Origin: a virus
Direction: 5' to 3' (one strand)
Length of the DNA stretch: 31,571 nucleotides
IMG/VR virus record: IMGVR_UViG_3300012929_000038
Location: 1-31,571 of that record
A program made the position numbers and the translations under genes. The notes under the pieces were generated by a model. It saw nothing but the letters and a program-made list of their open reading frames with translations, did no database searches and had not been told where the DNA came from. Below, in pieces: positions 6,833-12,961 of this stretch (its first letter is position 1; every line of letters starts with the position of its first letter).

Positions 6833-7059
6833 TCCAAGTAAACGAACGGTTCCTGAAGTGGATCAAAGACAACCAAGACCCCGACGCGACTGAGTTCGTT
6901 TCAGCAGAGACGTATGGGTCGGACTGGGACGGCGACACTGAGGGCGGTTTCTACAGCACCTTTGAGGTCACGCTTAAGTGGCTGAGTGGGCAAGAGCGTA
7001 AGTCGCACTTTGTGACCGGCGAGGATATGGAGTCACTGTGGAAAGCCGTAGTGTTCTGA
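6829..7059 (+). CDS. hypothetical protein (76 aa)
   Basis: GTG 6829 lies in a GTGA overlap. The 76-residue product is acidic, with FLKWIKDNQDPDATEFVS, a beta-like middle (GGFYSTFEVTLKWLSG) and a short C-terminal helix. It ends this overlapped block; about 93 non-coding bases follow. Function unknown. Confidence 0.6.
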   Translation: MIQVNERFLKWIKDNQDPDATEFVSAETYGSDWDGDTEGGFYSTFEVTLKWLSGQERKSHFVTGEDMESLWKAVVF

Positions 7060-7118
7060 GTCTTTCGTCCTCTGCTATCTAGCGGCCTGACGTAGGCGAT
7101 AGAAAGCCTTCTGCGTAC

Positions 7119-7143
7119 CTGCTTACCCCTATATAAATGGAGG
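7119..7143 (+). promoter_or_regulatory. TATATA box and ribosome site before the 45-aa membrane peptide
   Basis: A TATATA sequence (7130-7135) directly precedes GGAGG (7139-7143), the ribosome site of the gene at 7153. The bases just upstream (CTGCTTACCCC) resemble those before a TATATA ahead of the capsid gene (27677-27692), so both may belong to one promoter class. There is no good -35 box, and the leader would be almost absent. Confidence 0.25.
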
Positions 7144-7152
7144 CTTTAGAGA

Positions 7153-7290
7153 ATGGATAGACGTGTGAAGAAGACAATCGCGGGACTTGTATTCATCATT
7201 GTTTTCCTCCCTTTGTTTTGGTATTGGTTATCGAAGTACGTCGTGAGGGTGATGGAAGACGTGAGTGACCCGTTTCTACAACTGACATGA
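7153..7290 (+). CDS. single-pass membrane peptide (45 aa)
   Basis: ATG 7153 follows GGAGG with nine bases between. The peptide has a basic start (MDRRVKKTIAG), one strongly hydrophobic segment (LVFIIVFLPLFWYWL, residues 12-26) and a short polar tail. The positive-inside rule predicts the N-terminus in the cytoplasm. Small membrane peptides of this type act in phages as holin-like, superinfection-exclusion or host-takeover proteins, but nothing here identifies which. Confidence 0.6.
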   Translation: MDRRVKKTIAGLVFIIVFLPLFWYWLSKYVVRVMEDVSDPFLQLT

Positions 7291-7301
7291 AGCAATGAAA
7301 C

Positions 7302-7380
7302 GGAACGCTGAGTCGCTTGCGGCGATTGCGTAACCGACGTAGTCGGCTTCTAGGAAGGTCGGTGAGTTACTTACGGTTCC
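7302..7380 (+). ncRNA. structured non-coding stretch, possible RNA element
   Basis: GGAAC (7302-7306) pairs with GTTCC (7376-7380), closing a 79-base domain. Inside are TCGC/GCGA around the Gly-rich loop at 7313-7325, a perfect CCGAC-GTA-GTCGG hairpin (7333-7345), and an alternative pairing of GTAACCGAC with a later GTCGG and GTTAC. Two mutually exclusive folds would suit a regulatory leader or a small RNA. It does not fold as a tRNA. It is non-coding on both strands as far as I can see, and lies just upstream of the RepL-like gene. Confidence 0.25.
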
Positions 7381-7431
7381 CTAGATAGAAGAGATACAGC
7401 GACGCAAAACTCCTGGTGAGAGATGCGCCAC

Positions 7432-7490
7432 TGTATCATCACGATAAGCTAATGTATCGTCTTGATAACGGAAATTATTAAGGTGATAAT
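7432..7490 (+). promoter_or_regulatory. 21-bp direct repeat overlapping a strong promoter, upstream of the RepL-like gene
   Basis: Two tandem 21-base units (7432-7452 and 7453-7473) share TGTATC, TC, GATAA and AA, with 15 of 21 positions identical. The second unit contains TTGATA (7462-7467), followed after 17 bases by GATAAT (7485-7490), a near-consensus promoter. Tandem repeats in front of a Rep gene can be iterons or operator sites. AAGGTG (7480-7485) is also the likely ribosome site of the TTG start at 7494, so this promoter's own transcript would be nearly leaderless. Confidence 0.45.
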
Positions 7491-7493
7491 AAC

Positions 7494-7937
7494 TTGGTTC
7501 GTGCGTTTGACCATGATACAGGTGAACGGCTCCTGCTGATAGACGGTCGCGGGAAACGTAAAGCGCGAAAGAAGAGAGACCGTGAAGGTAGATTTGGACT
7601 GATGTACAAAATGGAATGTGCAGAGGATGTACTCACGAATCAGGCATTGAGCCACTTTGAGGCGCGTCTTGCCATCTTCCTTTTCGTGCGTACCGATTGG
7701 GAAAACCAAGTACGCATGTCACAATCGGCGATTGCTACCGCCATGCATGTTCCTGATTCTCAAATCAGTCGAACGGTTAAGAAGTTGATTGGTCGGGGGA
7801 TTATTCGTCTCGTAGAGCGTGGTGTGTTCGAAGTGAATCCACGGTTCTTTTTCACTGGCGAAGACGATGAGCGCGAATATGCAATCAAAGATCGTGGACA
7901 TCTATTTACGAAGGAAGACGAAGAACGTAAGCAATGA
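7494..7937 (+). CDS. RepL-like winged-helix replication/regulatory protein
   Basis: The 147-residue protein starts at TTG 7494 after AAGGTG; no ATG or GTG occurs in frame until about residue 36. The N-terminus is very basic (RGKRKARKKRDREGR). Residues 55-115 form a winged helix-turn-helix: FEARLAIFLFVRTDW, then SQSAIATAMHVPDSQISRTVKKLIGRGIIRLVERG and the wing VFEVNPRFFFTGED. The VNPRFFFTG ending is typical of RepL-type plasmid replication proteins (family knowledge) and also resembles MarR-like regulators. The tandem repeat just upstream fits either an origin or self-regulation. It ends the leftward block; the next elements are on the other strand. Confidence 0.6.
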   Translation: MVRAFDHDTGERLLLIDGRGKRKARKKRDREGRFGLMYKMECAEDVLTNQALSHFEARLAIFLFVRTDWENQVRMSQSAIATAMHVPDSQISRTVKKLIGRGIIRLVERGVFEVNPRFFFTGEDDEREYAIKDRGHLFTKEDEERKQ

Positions 7938-7985
7938 GTGACTTGCATTTGCTAGTGAGCGTTTAACAAAGCCTGTGAAGATGGT

Positions 7986-8064
7986 AAGCGCTGGAAGGAT
8001 TCGATACCTTCAACCTCCGATTTACCGGCCGGATACCGTTGCTCTGCTTTTGAGCTACAGCGCT
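7986..8064 (-). tRNA. tRNA-like element 1, Thr-like anticodon arm, degenerate
   Basis: Read on the minus strand from 8064, the acceptor halves AGCGCTG and CAGCGCT pair over seven bases. TA is followed by a D-arm GCTC/GAGC with a seven-base loop, and the T-stem is GAAGG/CCTTC. The T-loop is TATCGAAT, eight bases instead of seven. The middle departs from a cloverleaf: seven bases separate the D-stem from a TCCGG/TCGGA stem whose loop (CCGGTAAA) also has one base too many. It resembles a Thr(GGU) arm. The CCA end is not encoded. It may be a decayed tRNA gene or a tRNA-like RNA with other use. Confidence 0.5.
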
Positions 8065-8068
8065 TGTT

Positions 8069-8154
8069 CACCAACGACCGGATTCGATACCGGCATTTGT
8101 CGTATCTAGCTGTCCTATTTTCCTGGTGATCAAGCAGGCTTAGACGACGTTGGT
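8069..8154 (-). tRNA. tRNA-like element 2, acceptor and T-arm only
   Basis: On the minus strand ACCAACG (from 8154) pairs perfectly with CGTTGGT (to 8070), and the T-stem GCCGG/CCGGT encloses the same eight-base loop TATCGAAT as element 1. Positions after the acceptor read TCGTCT, as in Glu-type tRNAs, and GTCT could pair with a distant GGAC. The D-loop would then be about 26 bases, and I find no normal anticodon arm. The identical unusual T-loop in both elements argues against chance. Identity and function as a tRNA are doubtful. Confidence 0.35.
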
Positions 8155-8156
8155 AC

Positions 8157-8342
8157 TTACATCTTAAACGGTTCGTTGGGACTAGGCGCTATGTATTCGC
8201 CAGCAGGTGGGATATCGGAGTAGTCAACTGACTCGTAATCGGGATGTGGGATGCCAGCGAAAACCATCTCTCCACATTGAGGACAGTGCAACATACCTAT
8301 CGGTGTGTCTTTGAGAACTCGCGGGTCATAGTCACATGGCAT
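8157..8342 (-). CDS. small Cys-knuckle protein on the minus strand (61 aa)
   Basis: This reads on the minus strand from ATG at 8342 (an in-frame TTG at 8348 would add two residues). The product begins MPCDYDPRVLKDTPIG and has the knuckle MLHCPQCGEMVFAG, then a Pro-rich acidic tail. I recall similar small MPCDYDP-type proteins in actinobacteriophages; their function is unknown. The strand matches the two adjacent tRNA-like elements, so these three probably form one leftward unit. The Shine-Dalgarno is weak. Confidence 0.7.
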   Translation of the reverse strand: MPCDYDPRVLKDTPIGMLHCPQCGEMVFAGIPHPDYESVDYSDIPPAGEYIAPSPNEPFKM

Positions 8343-8348
8343 GTTCAA

Positions 8349-8688
8349 GTGTCGCGCTACTCACGCTCTTCTAGAAACTAGGGAAGCCTACGGCGTGTTT
8401 ATTGGATTTTGGATGCACCTACCCACCGAGTCCCCAGAGCTAGACGCGTCGAACTAGCGGCGCGTCTTATCAAGTGACCTGTAACGAGTTCGCATCCATC
8501 GGCGGGCGGCTTCGCTGGGTGTCAATCCAGTACATCGTCTACTTCGTAGAGTCCGGCTACTACTTACCGGTCTTGGTCCCACTGGTTGCGGTGCTCGATT
8601 TGTTGTGCAAGTGGTGAATGATTCGTCTAAGCTGAGGTCCGTTCTTATGTGATGTCTGAACATTAGCCGAACTAGCGCTACGAATATC
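8349..8688. other. non-coding stretch with hairpins
   Basis: About 340 bases hold no convincing gene. I see a perfect AGACGCG/CGCGTCT hairpin (8442-8448 with 8461-8467) that could act as a terminator for either strand, CTAC-GAA-GTAG and CCGG/CCGG hairpins around 8539-8571, and CTAG-AAA-CTAG at 8371-8381. A minus-strand ORF (8454-8660) is Arg/Ser/Thr-rich and lacks a ribosome site, so I do not call it. The stretch must hold the promoter of the leftward unit, but I cannot place it. Confidence 0.4.
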
Positions 8689-8719
8689 AACCTCCGGTCG
8701 TGATTCCCGGAGGTTTTTT
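8689..8719 (+). terminator. strong rho-independent terminator
   Basis: AACCTCCGG (8689-8697) is exactly complementary to CCGGAGGTT (8707-8715), with a nine-base loop and a T run (8714-8719) on the plus strand. It is the clearest intrinsic terminator in the window. It insulates the gene block starting at 8786 from transcription coming from the left. Confidence 0.85.
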
Positions 8720-8757
8720 CGTTTCTGAGTATCGCAAGATAGTGAGAAATAGCAGGG

Positions 8758-8763
8758 TATAAT
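8758..8763 (+). promoter_or_regulatory. perfect -10 box of the second early block
   Basis: TATAAT lies 28 bases before ATG 8786 and after the terminator, with AAAGGGAGAG as ribosome site downstream. The -35 position shows no consensus hexamer, so an activator or a phage-specific sigma requirement is possible. Confidence 0.5.
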
Positions 8764-8785
8764 GAAGCGACGAAAGGGAGAGTGA

Positions 8786-9160
8786 ATGAGCGAAACACGA
8801 ATGATGGAACTTATAAATGAAAACCATCAACTCAGACACCAGCTAGAGGCGACAGAAGCGGACCGCGTTAAGTTTCACCAACGGGTTGTCGAGCTTGAGA
8901 GTACAATCGGTAAGCGTTTTGCACCAGTCCGTTATGCAGTTGTTCGGTTTGCGGATGATTATCCAGAAGAATGGCGACCGCCGGGTCTTGATGGTCGATG
9001 GTTTGATTTCGAAGATATGGATGAGTTCTTCTCGCTCCGAGATACGCCGAACACGGTTGCCCGGACACTTGACGCTTATGAGTCCAGACAAGATGGCCGT
9101 ATTGCTCAGGTTTACCTAATCTCTGTTACTCCTGAACAAGCTATGAAAGCGCCTGCATAG
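8786..9160 (+). CDS. hypothetical protein with N-terminal coiled coil (124 aa)
   Basis: ATG 8786 follows a strong purine-rich ribosome site. Residues 3-42 form a heptad-pattern helix (MELINENHQLRHQLEATEAD, then RVKFHQRVVELEST), a likely dimerising coiled coil. The rest is a compact acidic domain with several aromatic residues (DDYPEEWRPPGLDGRWFDF). It is the first gene after a terminator and promoter, and so heads this transcription unit. No family recognised. Confidence 0.7.
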   Translation: MSETRMMELINENHQLRHQLEATEADRVKFHQRVVELESTIGKRFAPVRYAVVRFADDYPEEWRPPGLDGRWFDFEDMDEFFSLRDTPNTVARTLDAYESRQDGRIAQVYLISVTPEQAMKAPA

Positions 9161-9162
9161 AT

Positions 9163-9363
9163 ATGACACAAGACGAAGCTGTCCAGATGATGCAACTAGG
9201 CAATGCACTGGGAAGCCTGATCAAGCCCGAAGCATTTGTACGATGGTTAAATCTCTCAATCCCAAAGCTGCATAACGCGACACCTTGGCAATACATCCAA
9301 TCCGGTGATTTCGAAGCGGTTATGGCAGTTGCAGAAGGCTACAAACATCCGAGTTACACGTAA
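9163..9363 (+). CDS. small protein resembling an Xre/MbcA/ParS antitoxin C-terminal domain (66 aa)
   Basis: ATG 9163 follows the previous stop by two bases. The second half reads FVRWLNLSIPKLHNATPWQY then IQSGDFEAVMAVAEG. This closely follows the W-L-N...P...P...I.sG..E.V pattern of the toxin-binding domain of Xre/MbcA/ParS antitoxins (DUF2384-like). The N-terminal DNA-binding part of those proteins is absent or reduced to a short helix. A stand-alone toxin-binding domain could neutralise a host RES-type toxin, but that function is inference. The next gene does not look like a RES toxin. Confidence 0.45.
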   Translation: MTQDEAVQMMQLGNALGSLIKPEAFVRWLNLSIPKLHNATPWQYIQSGDFEAVMAVAEGYKHPSYT

Positions 9364-9608
9364 TGGAATTCTGGACGACATTGATTCGAGTCAACGACGT
9401 TCCAACCTCACAAGCATATGATTTCCTCAAAGAGAACTGCACGTTTGTAACGCGTGACTATTGGATTATGGAGGGCGAAGTTGACTGTCTCCGTGATGAA
9501 GGTGTAGAGCTGGACGAAATAGCAGAGGGCGCAGTTGGTTCTCTTGCTGAACTCACGGAACAACAGCTCATACAGGTATGTCTCGACAGTTACGGGGTGA
9601 GGTTGTGA
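9363..9608 (+). CDS. hypothetical acidic protein (81 aa)
   Basis: ATG 9363 sits in a TAATG junction and the stop overlaps the next GTG (GTGA). The protein is acidic and helical, with two cysteines and the segment EGEVDCLRDEGVELDEIAEG. I see no motif. It shows no similarity to RES or other toxins that would pair it with the preceding antitoxin-like gene. Confidence 0.6.
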   Translation: MEFWTTLIRVNDVPTSQAYDFLKENCTFVTRDYWIMEGEVDCLRDEGVELDEIAEGAVGSLAELTEQQLIQVCLDSYGVRL

Positions 9609-10108
9609 AGATTTTCAGTGTGGATTGCGAGACGGACGGTCTCTATGGCGATATTTGGTCAGTTGGCGCTGCGGTGATCGACCCCGAAACCCAGACAATG
9701 CAACTTTGGTATGGCTTGATCGACACGGCGTGCGTGCAAGATCAATGGGTCAGAGAGAACATCGTCTCACTCGTAGATTTCCCTCCCAATTTCGAGACAC
9801 GAGAAGACATGCTTAACGGCTTCTGGGCGTTCTGGATGCAATACAGAGAAGATTCTATTTGTGTAGCTGACTTTGGTACTCCGGTTGAGGCTGGACTATT
9901 CCGTGCGTGCGTAGCGCTTGATCCCGACAACCGCACATGGGAAGGCCCATATCCAATGCACGAACTTGGTACAGCGTTATTGCTTAATGCCATTGACGTA
10001 GATGTAAATCGACGTGAGATGGCAGGACGTGACGACTTGGTGCAACACCACCCGGTTCACGATGCCATTGCAGCTGCGTTGTGTTGGCTGAAGATTGTAA
10101 AGCTATGA
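9605..10108 (+). CDS. DnaQ-like (DEDD) 3'-5' exonuclease
   Basis: I chose GTG 9605 (GTGA overlap) over the in-frame ATG at 9578. The product has 167 residues. Exo I is FSVDCETDGLYG (D7, E9), followed by the usual strand WSVGAAVID. A central aspartate lies in CVADFGTP (D89), and Exo III is HHPVHDAIAAA (H148, D153). This set of acidic residues plus His/Asp is that of RNase H-fold DEDDh exonucleases, which remove nucleotides from 3' ends with two metal ions. No polymerase is fused. It could proofread, process RNA or degrade host nucleic acid; the sequence does not decide. Confidence 0.75.
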   Translation: MKIFSVDCETDGLYGDIWSVGAAVIDPETQTMQLWYGLIDTACVQDQWVRENIVSLVDFPPNFETREDMLNGFWAFWMQYREDSICVADFGTPVEAGLFRACVALDPDNRTWEGPYPMHELGTALLLNAIDVDVNRREMAGRDDLVQHHPVHDAIAAALCWLKIVKL

Positions 10109-10293
10109 CCCGACGCGAAACGATCTTGAACACAGTTGATGACCTTGTTTCCAAATTTATTTATTACGATCGCAAGGAAGACGAAGACTTACCCCTTGAT
10201 TCCATTGAGGAAGCCATAGCCAATGGTGAAATAACGCTGGCTGAGATTGTTGAGCGATTTGCCGATCAATTGCGGCCGTTACGGCATGACTAA
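10105..10293 (+). CDS. hypothetical acidic helical protein (62 aa)
   Basis: ATG 10105 overlaps the exonuclease stop (ATGA); the in-frame ATG at 10081 was rejected as a shadow start. The peptide is helical with an acidic middle (RKEDEDLPLDSIEEAIANG). No motif recognised. Confidence 0.6.
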   Translation: MTRRETILNTVDDLVSKFIYYDRKEDEDLPLDSIEEAIANGEITLAEIVERFADQLRPLRHD

Positions 10294-10477
10294 AGACCGT
10301 ATGCGTGAAGGAACCATAGAAGAGGTCGTCTCCGATTTACACGCCGAATATGACCTGGCGACTATCGAGATTCTGGAGCGTTTCATCTCATTGGAGAGAA
10401 CAAAGAAGTACGACCGCCGCGCCATGACAACCGGTAAGCCAGACAAAGCCATGGTCGGCCTACATCGGAGGAGATGA
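10286..10477 (+). CDS. hypothetical basic protein (63 aa)
   Basis: ATG 10286 overlaps the previous gene by eight bases; an upstream in-frame ATG at 10247 would overlap by 47. The N-terminal half is helical and acidic, and the C-terminal half is basic (RTKKYDRRAMTTGKPDKA, ending LHRRR). It may be a small nucleic-acid-binding protein. The last codons contain CGGAGGAG, the ribosome site of the next gene. Confidence 0.55.
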   Translation: MTKDRMREGTIEEVVSDLHAEYDLATIEILERFISLERTKKYDRRAMTTGKPDKAMVGLHRRR

Positions 10478-10480
10478 TTT

Positions 10481-10813
10481 ATGACTGACGAACAGACATC
10501 TCGCGAAAAGCTTGAATACGACGAAGCTGAGTTTTATGGCGACCTTCATCACCTCGTGCAGCCTATCGTCGGGATAATCCGGTTCAAGGGAGAGTGTCGG
10601 GCTGAGTACGCCGAAGATCGTCTCGTATTGGTATTAGGCCTGGCGGACCTGGCGCTTGGCGAAGGTAAGACGAATCGAGTTATTGATCTCGACCGATTAC
10701 GTGATCTTCGGGCTGATCATGGATGCGGATATTTTCAGAATGAGACAGAGGATGCAAAGCCAATCATCCAAGCTCGTTACACAGAGCGCCTACGGCTTTC
10801 TGACAATACCTAG
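10481..10813 (+). CDS. hypothetical protein (110 aa)
   Basis: ATG 10481 follows GGAGGAG with a suitable spacing. The protein starts acidic (MTDEQTSREKLEYDEAEFYG), has a hydrophobic centre (RLVLVLGLADLALGEG) and ends basic. There is no transmembrane stretch long enough to be sure of and no known motif. A 66-base gap follows with TTGAAA but no good -10 box. Confidence 0.6.
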   Translation: MTDEQTSREKLEYDEAEFYGDLHHLVQPIVGIIRFKGECRAEYAEDRLVLVLGLADLALGEGKTNRVIDLDRLRDLRADHGCGYFQNETEDAKPIIQARYTERLRLSDNT

Positions 10814-10879
10814 TCGGATGACTTGAAATGTAGTGAAGTGATAGTAAGGTAAGGGAAGGGAAGCGAAAGAGGAGAAGAT

Positions 10880-11341
10880 ATGTCGAATAATGACGAGTTG
10901 TACAAGTACGTGAATGCGTGCGCGTCTCAAGTGCGTAAGAGTGACAAGGTGACGACCCGAAAAACGGGCAATGTTCAAGTCACCGAGATTTTCGCGATGC
11001 CATCACGAGATGAGATTGAAGCAGCTGCTGATCTCCAATTTGTGGACCTACATTTCATCGAGATCGCTGTTAACAAACAACTTGCGGACCAGGGTCGAGC
11101 GTTATTTATTGACTGGTGTGACTCATACCCGCGGCCGGATCGTTTAGCCGAAGGTCCCTCATACATTGAACTTGGCGGCGTACTCGGGGACCAGGGATTT
11201 GCTTTGATGGTCATGGCTGTTGGCAAGATACTTGGTCTGTGGTCAATCCTCATCCCGAAAATGTTTGGGATTGAAGGGGCAGAAGCGGACCAGATGGCCG
11301 GTGTTGGCCACGTCATGATTAGCGGTTACAGGGCAGCGTGA
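10880..11341 (+). CDS. hypothetical protein (153 aa)
   Basis: A strong GAGGAG ribosome site precedes ATG 10880. The C-terminal half has two hydrophobic stretches (QGFALMVMAVGKILGLW and SILIPKMFGIEG) that could pack as a buried helical pair or associate with the membrane. The N-terminal half is mixed-charge with IEAAADLQFVDLHFIEIAVN. No family recognised. It opens a new group after a 66-base gap. Confidence 0.65.
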   Translation: MSNNDELYKYVNACASQVRKSDKVTTRKTGNVQVTEIFAMPSRDEIEAAADLQFVDLHFIEIAVNKQLADQGRALFIDWCDSYPRPDRLAEGPSYIELGGVLGDQGFALMVMAVGKILGLWSILIPKMFGIEGAEADQMAGVGHVMISGYRAA

Positions 11342-11342
11342 G

Positions 11343-11549
11343 ATGCACAAACCATTTGAGAGCATCGAAGATGCTCGTAGGGCAGCCGAAGCAATCGGCC
11401 TGACGATTGTTACTTATCAATCATTTTATCACGTAAACGCTCCACCTGATTCTGTTGTCCTCAATCCTGAAGGCGTTGCAGTTGCAGAGATAATTGGTAT
11501 GCCTGAAGGCGGACTTGTTTTTGAATGGGAAGATTTGAGAGGAAAATGA
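11343..11549 (+). CDS. hypothetical protein (68 aa)
   Basis: ATG 11343 follows the previous TGA after one base. The peptide shows an alpha-beta pattern: helix DARRAAEAIGLTIVTYQ, strand, a Pro-rich turn, then strands NPEGVAVAEIIGMPEGG. It is acidic and soluble. Its stop overlaps the next ATG (ATGA). Function unknown. Confidence 0.6.
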   Translation: MHKPFESIEDARRAAEAIGLTIVTYQSFYHVNAPPDSVVLNPEGVAVAEIIGMPEGGLVFEWEDLRGK

Positions 11550-11911
11550 CCAACACTCAAGTACTTGTTTCAGCTCGCGGTGGAGGCAAGACGTATCGCT
11601 CCATTGAATGGCTTATAGAGGGCGAGAAGATCGACGGCTGGCCAGGATGGTCACGCGTTCTTGTCGTGCCTACAGCACAGCGGTGCCGCTCTTTGACCAA
11701 AGAGCATGCAGATGGAGAACTCGGGCGGAAGTTCTACGAGAAGGCCGGTGTCAGTCTAAGCAAGGTTGTGCTGAATGTCGACGAATACAGGACCTTTAGA
11801 GGCATCGACAAACGACAGTTTGAGATAGCGGTCGACGGCACTGAATCGCTCATCGAACAAGCGCTCGGCTGGCGTCCATCATGGGTGACTTACGATGGAG
11901 AGAGCGTTTAG
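11546..11911 (+). CDS. small P-loop NTPase-like protein (121 aa)
   Basis: ATG 11546 overlaps the previous stop. Residues 1-25 read MTNTQVLVSARGGGKTYRS: a beta strand followed by a Walker A-type loop ARGGGKT, as in terminase- and helicase-like NTPases. The protein is short for such a family. A second strand (WSRVLVVPTAQRC) follows, but no clear Walker B with paired acidic residues is visible. It may be a reduced NTP-binding protein. It ends in TAGTG with the next gene. Confidence 0.55.
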   Translation: MTNTQVLVSARGGGKTYRSIEWLIEGEKIDGWPGWSRVLVVPTAQRCRSLTKEHADGELGRKFYEKAGVSLSKVVLNVDEYRTFRGIDKRQFEIAVDGTESLIEQALGWRPSWVTYDGESV

Positions 11912-12273
11912 TGACTGAAGCACCACCAAAGACTCATACAATCTGGAAGTACCCACTTGAGTTGGTTGACGTACAGACGATCTCATTGCCCAAAGGTGCT
12001 GAGTTTCGTCTGCTTGCCGACCAGGGAGGGACACTTACGCTTTGGTACGAAGTCGATCCCGGCGCCGAGAAAGCAGACATACAAATCATCATTGCTGGCA
12101 CCGGCCATGAGATCCCTGTCGGTCTTATGCATCTGGGTTCAATCATGCAGGGTGCGTTTGTATGGCATGTCTATCGCGTACCGACTTTGACAGATGTATT
12201 CATGGCCCTGGGCGGTATTCGGTATTCGATGAAATCGTTCCGCCATTCTTTTTCATCCTCGGACTTATCGTAA
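11911..12273 (+). CDS. DUF7352-like protein
   Basis: GTG 11911 shares its G with the preceding TAG. The start THTIWKYPLELVDVQTISLP followed by KGAEFRLLADQGGTLTLWYE, and later IIIAGTGHEIPV, matches the pattern I recall for DUF7352, a small beta-sandwich family common in actinobacteriophages. The family has no assigned function. The last 20 residues (RYSMKSFRHSFSSSDLS) look unlike the rest and may be a divergent tail. I chose GTG over an in-frame ATG at 11881 because of the junction. Confidence 0.65.
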   Translation: MTEAPPKTHTIWKYPLELVDVQTISLPKGAEFRLLADQGGTLTLWYEVDPGAEKADIQIIIAGTGHEIPVGLMHLGSIMQGAFVWHVYRVPTLTDVFMALGGIRYSMKSFRHSFSSSDLS

Positions 12274-12303
12274 AATCTTCCAGGCAACTTACGAGCTTGT
12301 GTA

Positions 12304-12438
12304 ATGAGCATTGAAGCCATCAAAGCGGAGATCAATGATTGTCCTGGGTGTGCCATGCAGATGTGCTGGACGTCGGAGTGCGTTGATTTTGATGGTTGTT
12401 GTTGTGGGCGAGTTTGCGTAGTTGACGACGACGAGTGA
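12304..12438 (+). CDS. small Cys-rich protein (44 aa)
   Basis: ATG 12304 opens a 44-residue reading frame with nine cysteines, including CPGCAMQMCW, then C, and GCCCGRVC. This is dense enough for a metal cluster or two zinc sites. The acidic C-terminus ends at TGA 12436-12438, overlapping the next GTG (GTGA). The ribosome site is weak. The Cys density makes chance unlikely, but the family is unknown. Confidence 0.5.
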   Translation: MSIEAIKAEINDCPGCAMQMCWTSECVDFDGCCCGRVCVVDDDE

Positions 12439-12500
12439 TTACAGCGCTTACCTGTCTGGCTATCGTCTGCATCCTTCTAGCTCTTGAAGCAATACGTTAG
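12435..12500 (+). CDS. tiny membrane peptide (21 aa)
   Basis: GTG 12435 overlaps the previous stop. The peptide is almost a single hydrophobic helix (ITALTCLAIVCILLALEAIR). It would be only a membrane anchor. Support is the GTGA overlap and the hydrophobic content; the size keeps confidence low. Confidence 0.35.
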   Translation: MITALTCLAIVCILLALEAIR

Positions 12501-12511
12501 AATCACACAAG

Positions 12512-12745
12512 ATGAATAAATGGCGCGACAAAGCCGCATGCAAGGGTATGGAAGCGTCAGTCTTCATGCCGGATCACAGCGGCAAAGGACTAGAGGCGCG
12601 AGCCAAAGACGTCTGTGAAGGCTGTCCTGTCAAATCTGACTGCCTGGAGCACTACATGTGGGTCAATGATCGCGTAATAGCAGGCGGGCTTACCTATCGA
12701 GAACGTCAAGCACTGAAACGACTGCGAGTGAAAGCGATGGTCTAG
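12512..12745 (+). CDS. whiB: WhiB-family transcription regulator
   Basis: The 77-residue protein has the four-cysteine pattern of the WhiB family: C10 in AACKG, then C35 and C38 in VCEGCPV, and C44 in SDCLEHY. These hold a 4Fe-4S cluster in studied members. The family's glycine turn follows as VIAGGLTYRERQAL with the basic C-terminal tail. WhiB proteins bind the principal sigma factor and control transcription. Phage copies can affect host septation or exclude other phages (known for a mycobacteriophage member). The family is confined to actinobacteria and their phages, which fixes the likely host group. The next gene is a ribbon-helix-helix protein. Confidence 0.9.
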   Translation: MNKWRDKAACKGMEASVFMPDHSGKGLEARAKDVCEGCPVKSDCLEHYMWVNDRVIAGGLTYRERQALKRLRVKAMV

Positions 12746-12961
12746 ATGAGACATTCCAAAATGTTGAGTTTCAGAGTCACCCAAGGCGAGGCCGCTGAAA
12801 TCGATTGGGCATCACAGGACATTGGCGAATCAATGTCGAGATTCATCCGTAATGCAGTGATGCAACGGGCTCGTCAAGTGTTGGCTCCGAGCTATCCAAT
12901 GATTGATCTGAGACGAACACCGAATATTTGTGTCAGTCCTAACGGTGTGATCGCCTCATGA
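12746..12961 (+). CDS. ribbon-helix-helix-like protein (71 aa)
   Basis: ATG 12746 directly follows the WhiB stop. Residues 3-45 (KMLSFRVTQGEAAEIDWASQ, then DIGESMSRFIRNAVMQRA) follow the strand-helix-helix layout of Arc/CopG-type DNA-binding proteins. The C-terminal 25 residues form a separate short tail. Together with WhiB it makes a two-gene regulatory cassette. The stop overlaps the next ATG. Confidence 0.6.
   Translation: MRHSKMLSFRVTQGEAAEIDWASQDIGESMSRFIRNAVMQRARQVLAPSYPMIDLRRTPNICVSPNGVIAS

Noticed and set aside
8501-8600. Possible further tRNA in the non-coding stretch before the terminator
   Set aside because: A CTGG/CCAG arm resembles a T-arm, but no matching acceptor or anticodon stems could be found.
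8454-8798. Minus-strand ORF of up to 114 residues
   Set aside because: It overlaps the 8786 gene start, the terminator and the promoter, is rich in Arg/Ser/Thr without a domain pattern, and has no ribosome site.
10823-10851. TTGAAA with a weak -10 before the 10880 gene
   Set aside because: The best -10 at 16-18 bases is poor (TAAGGT or AAGGTA), so it is not listed as a promoter.
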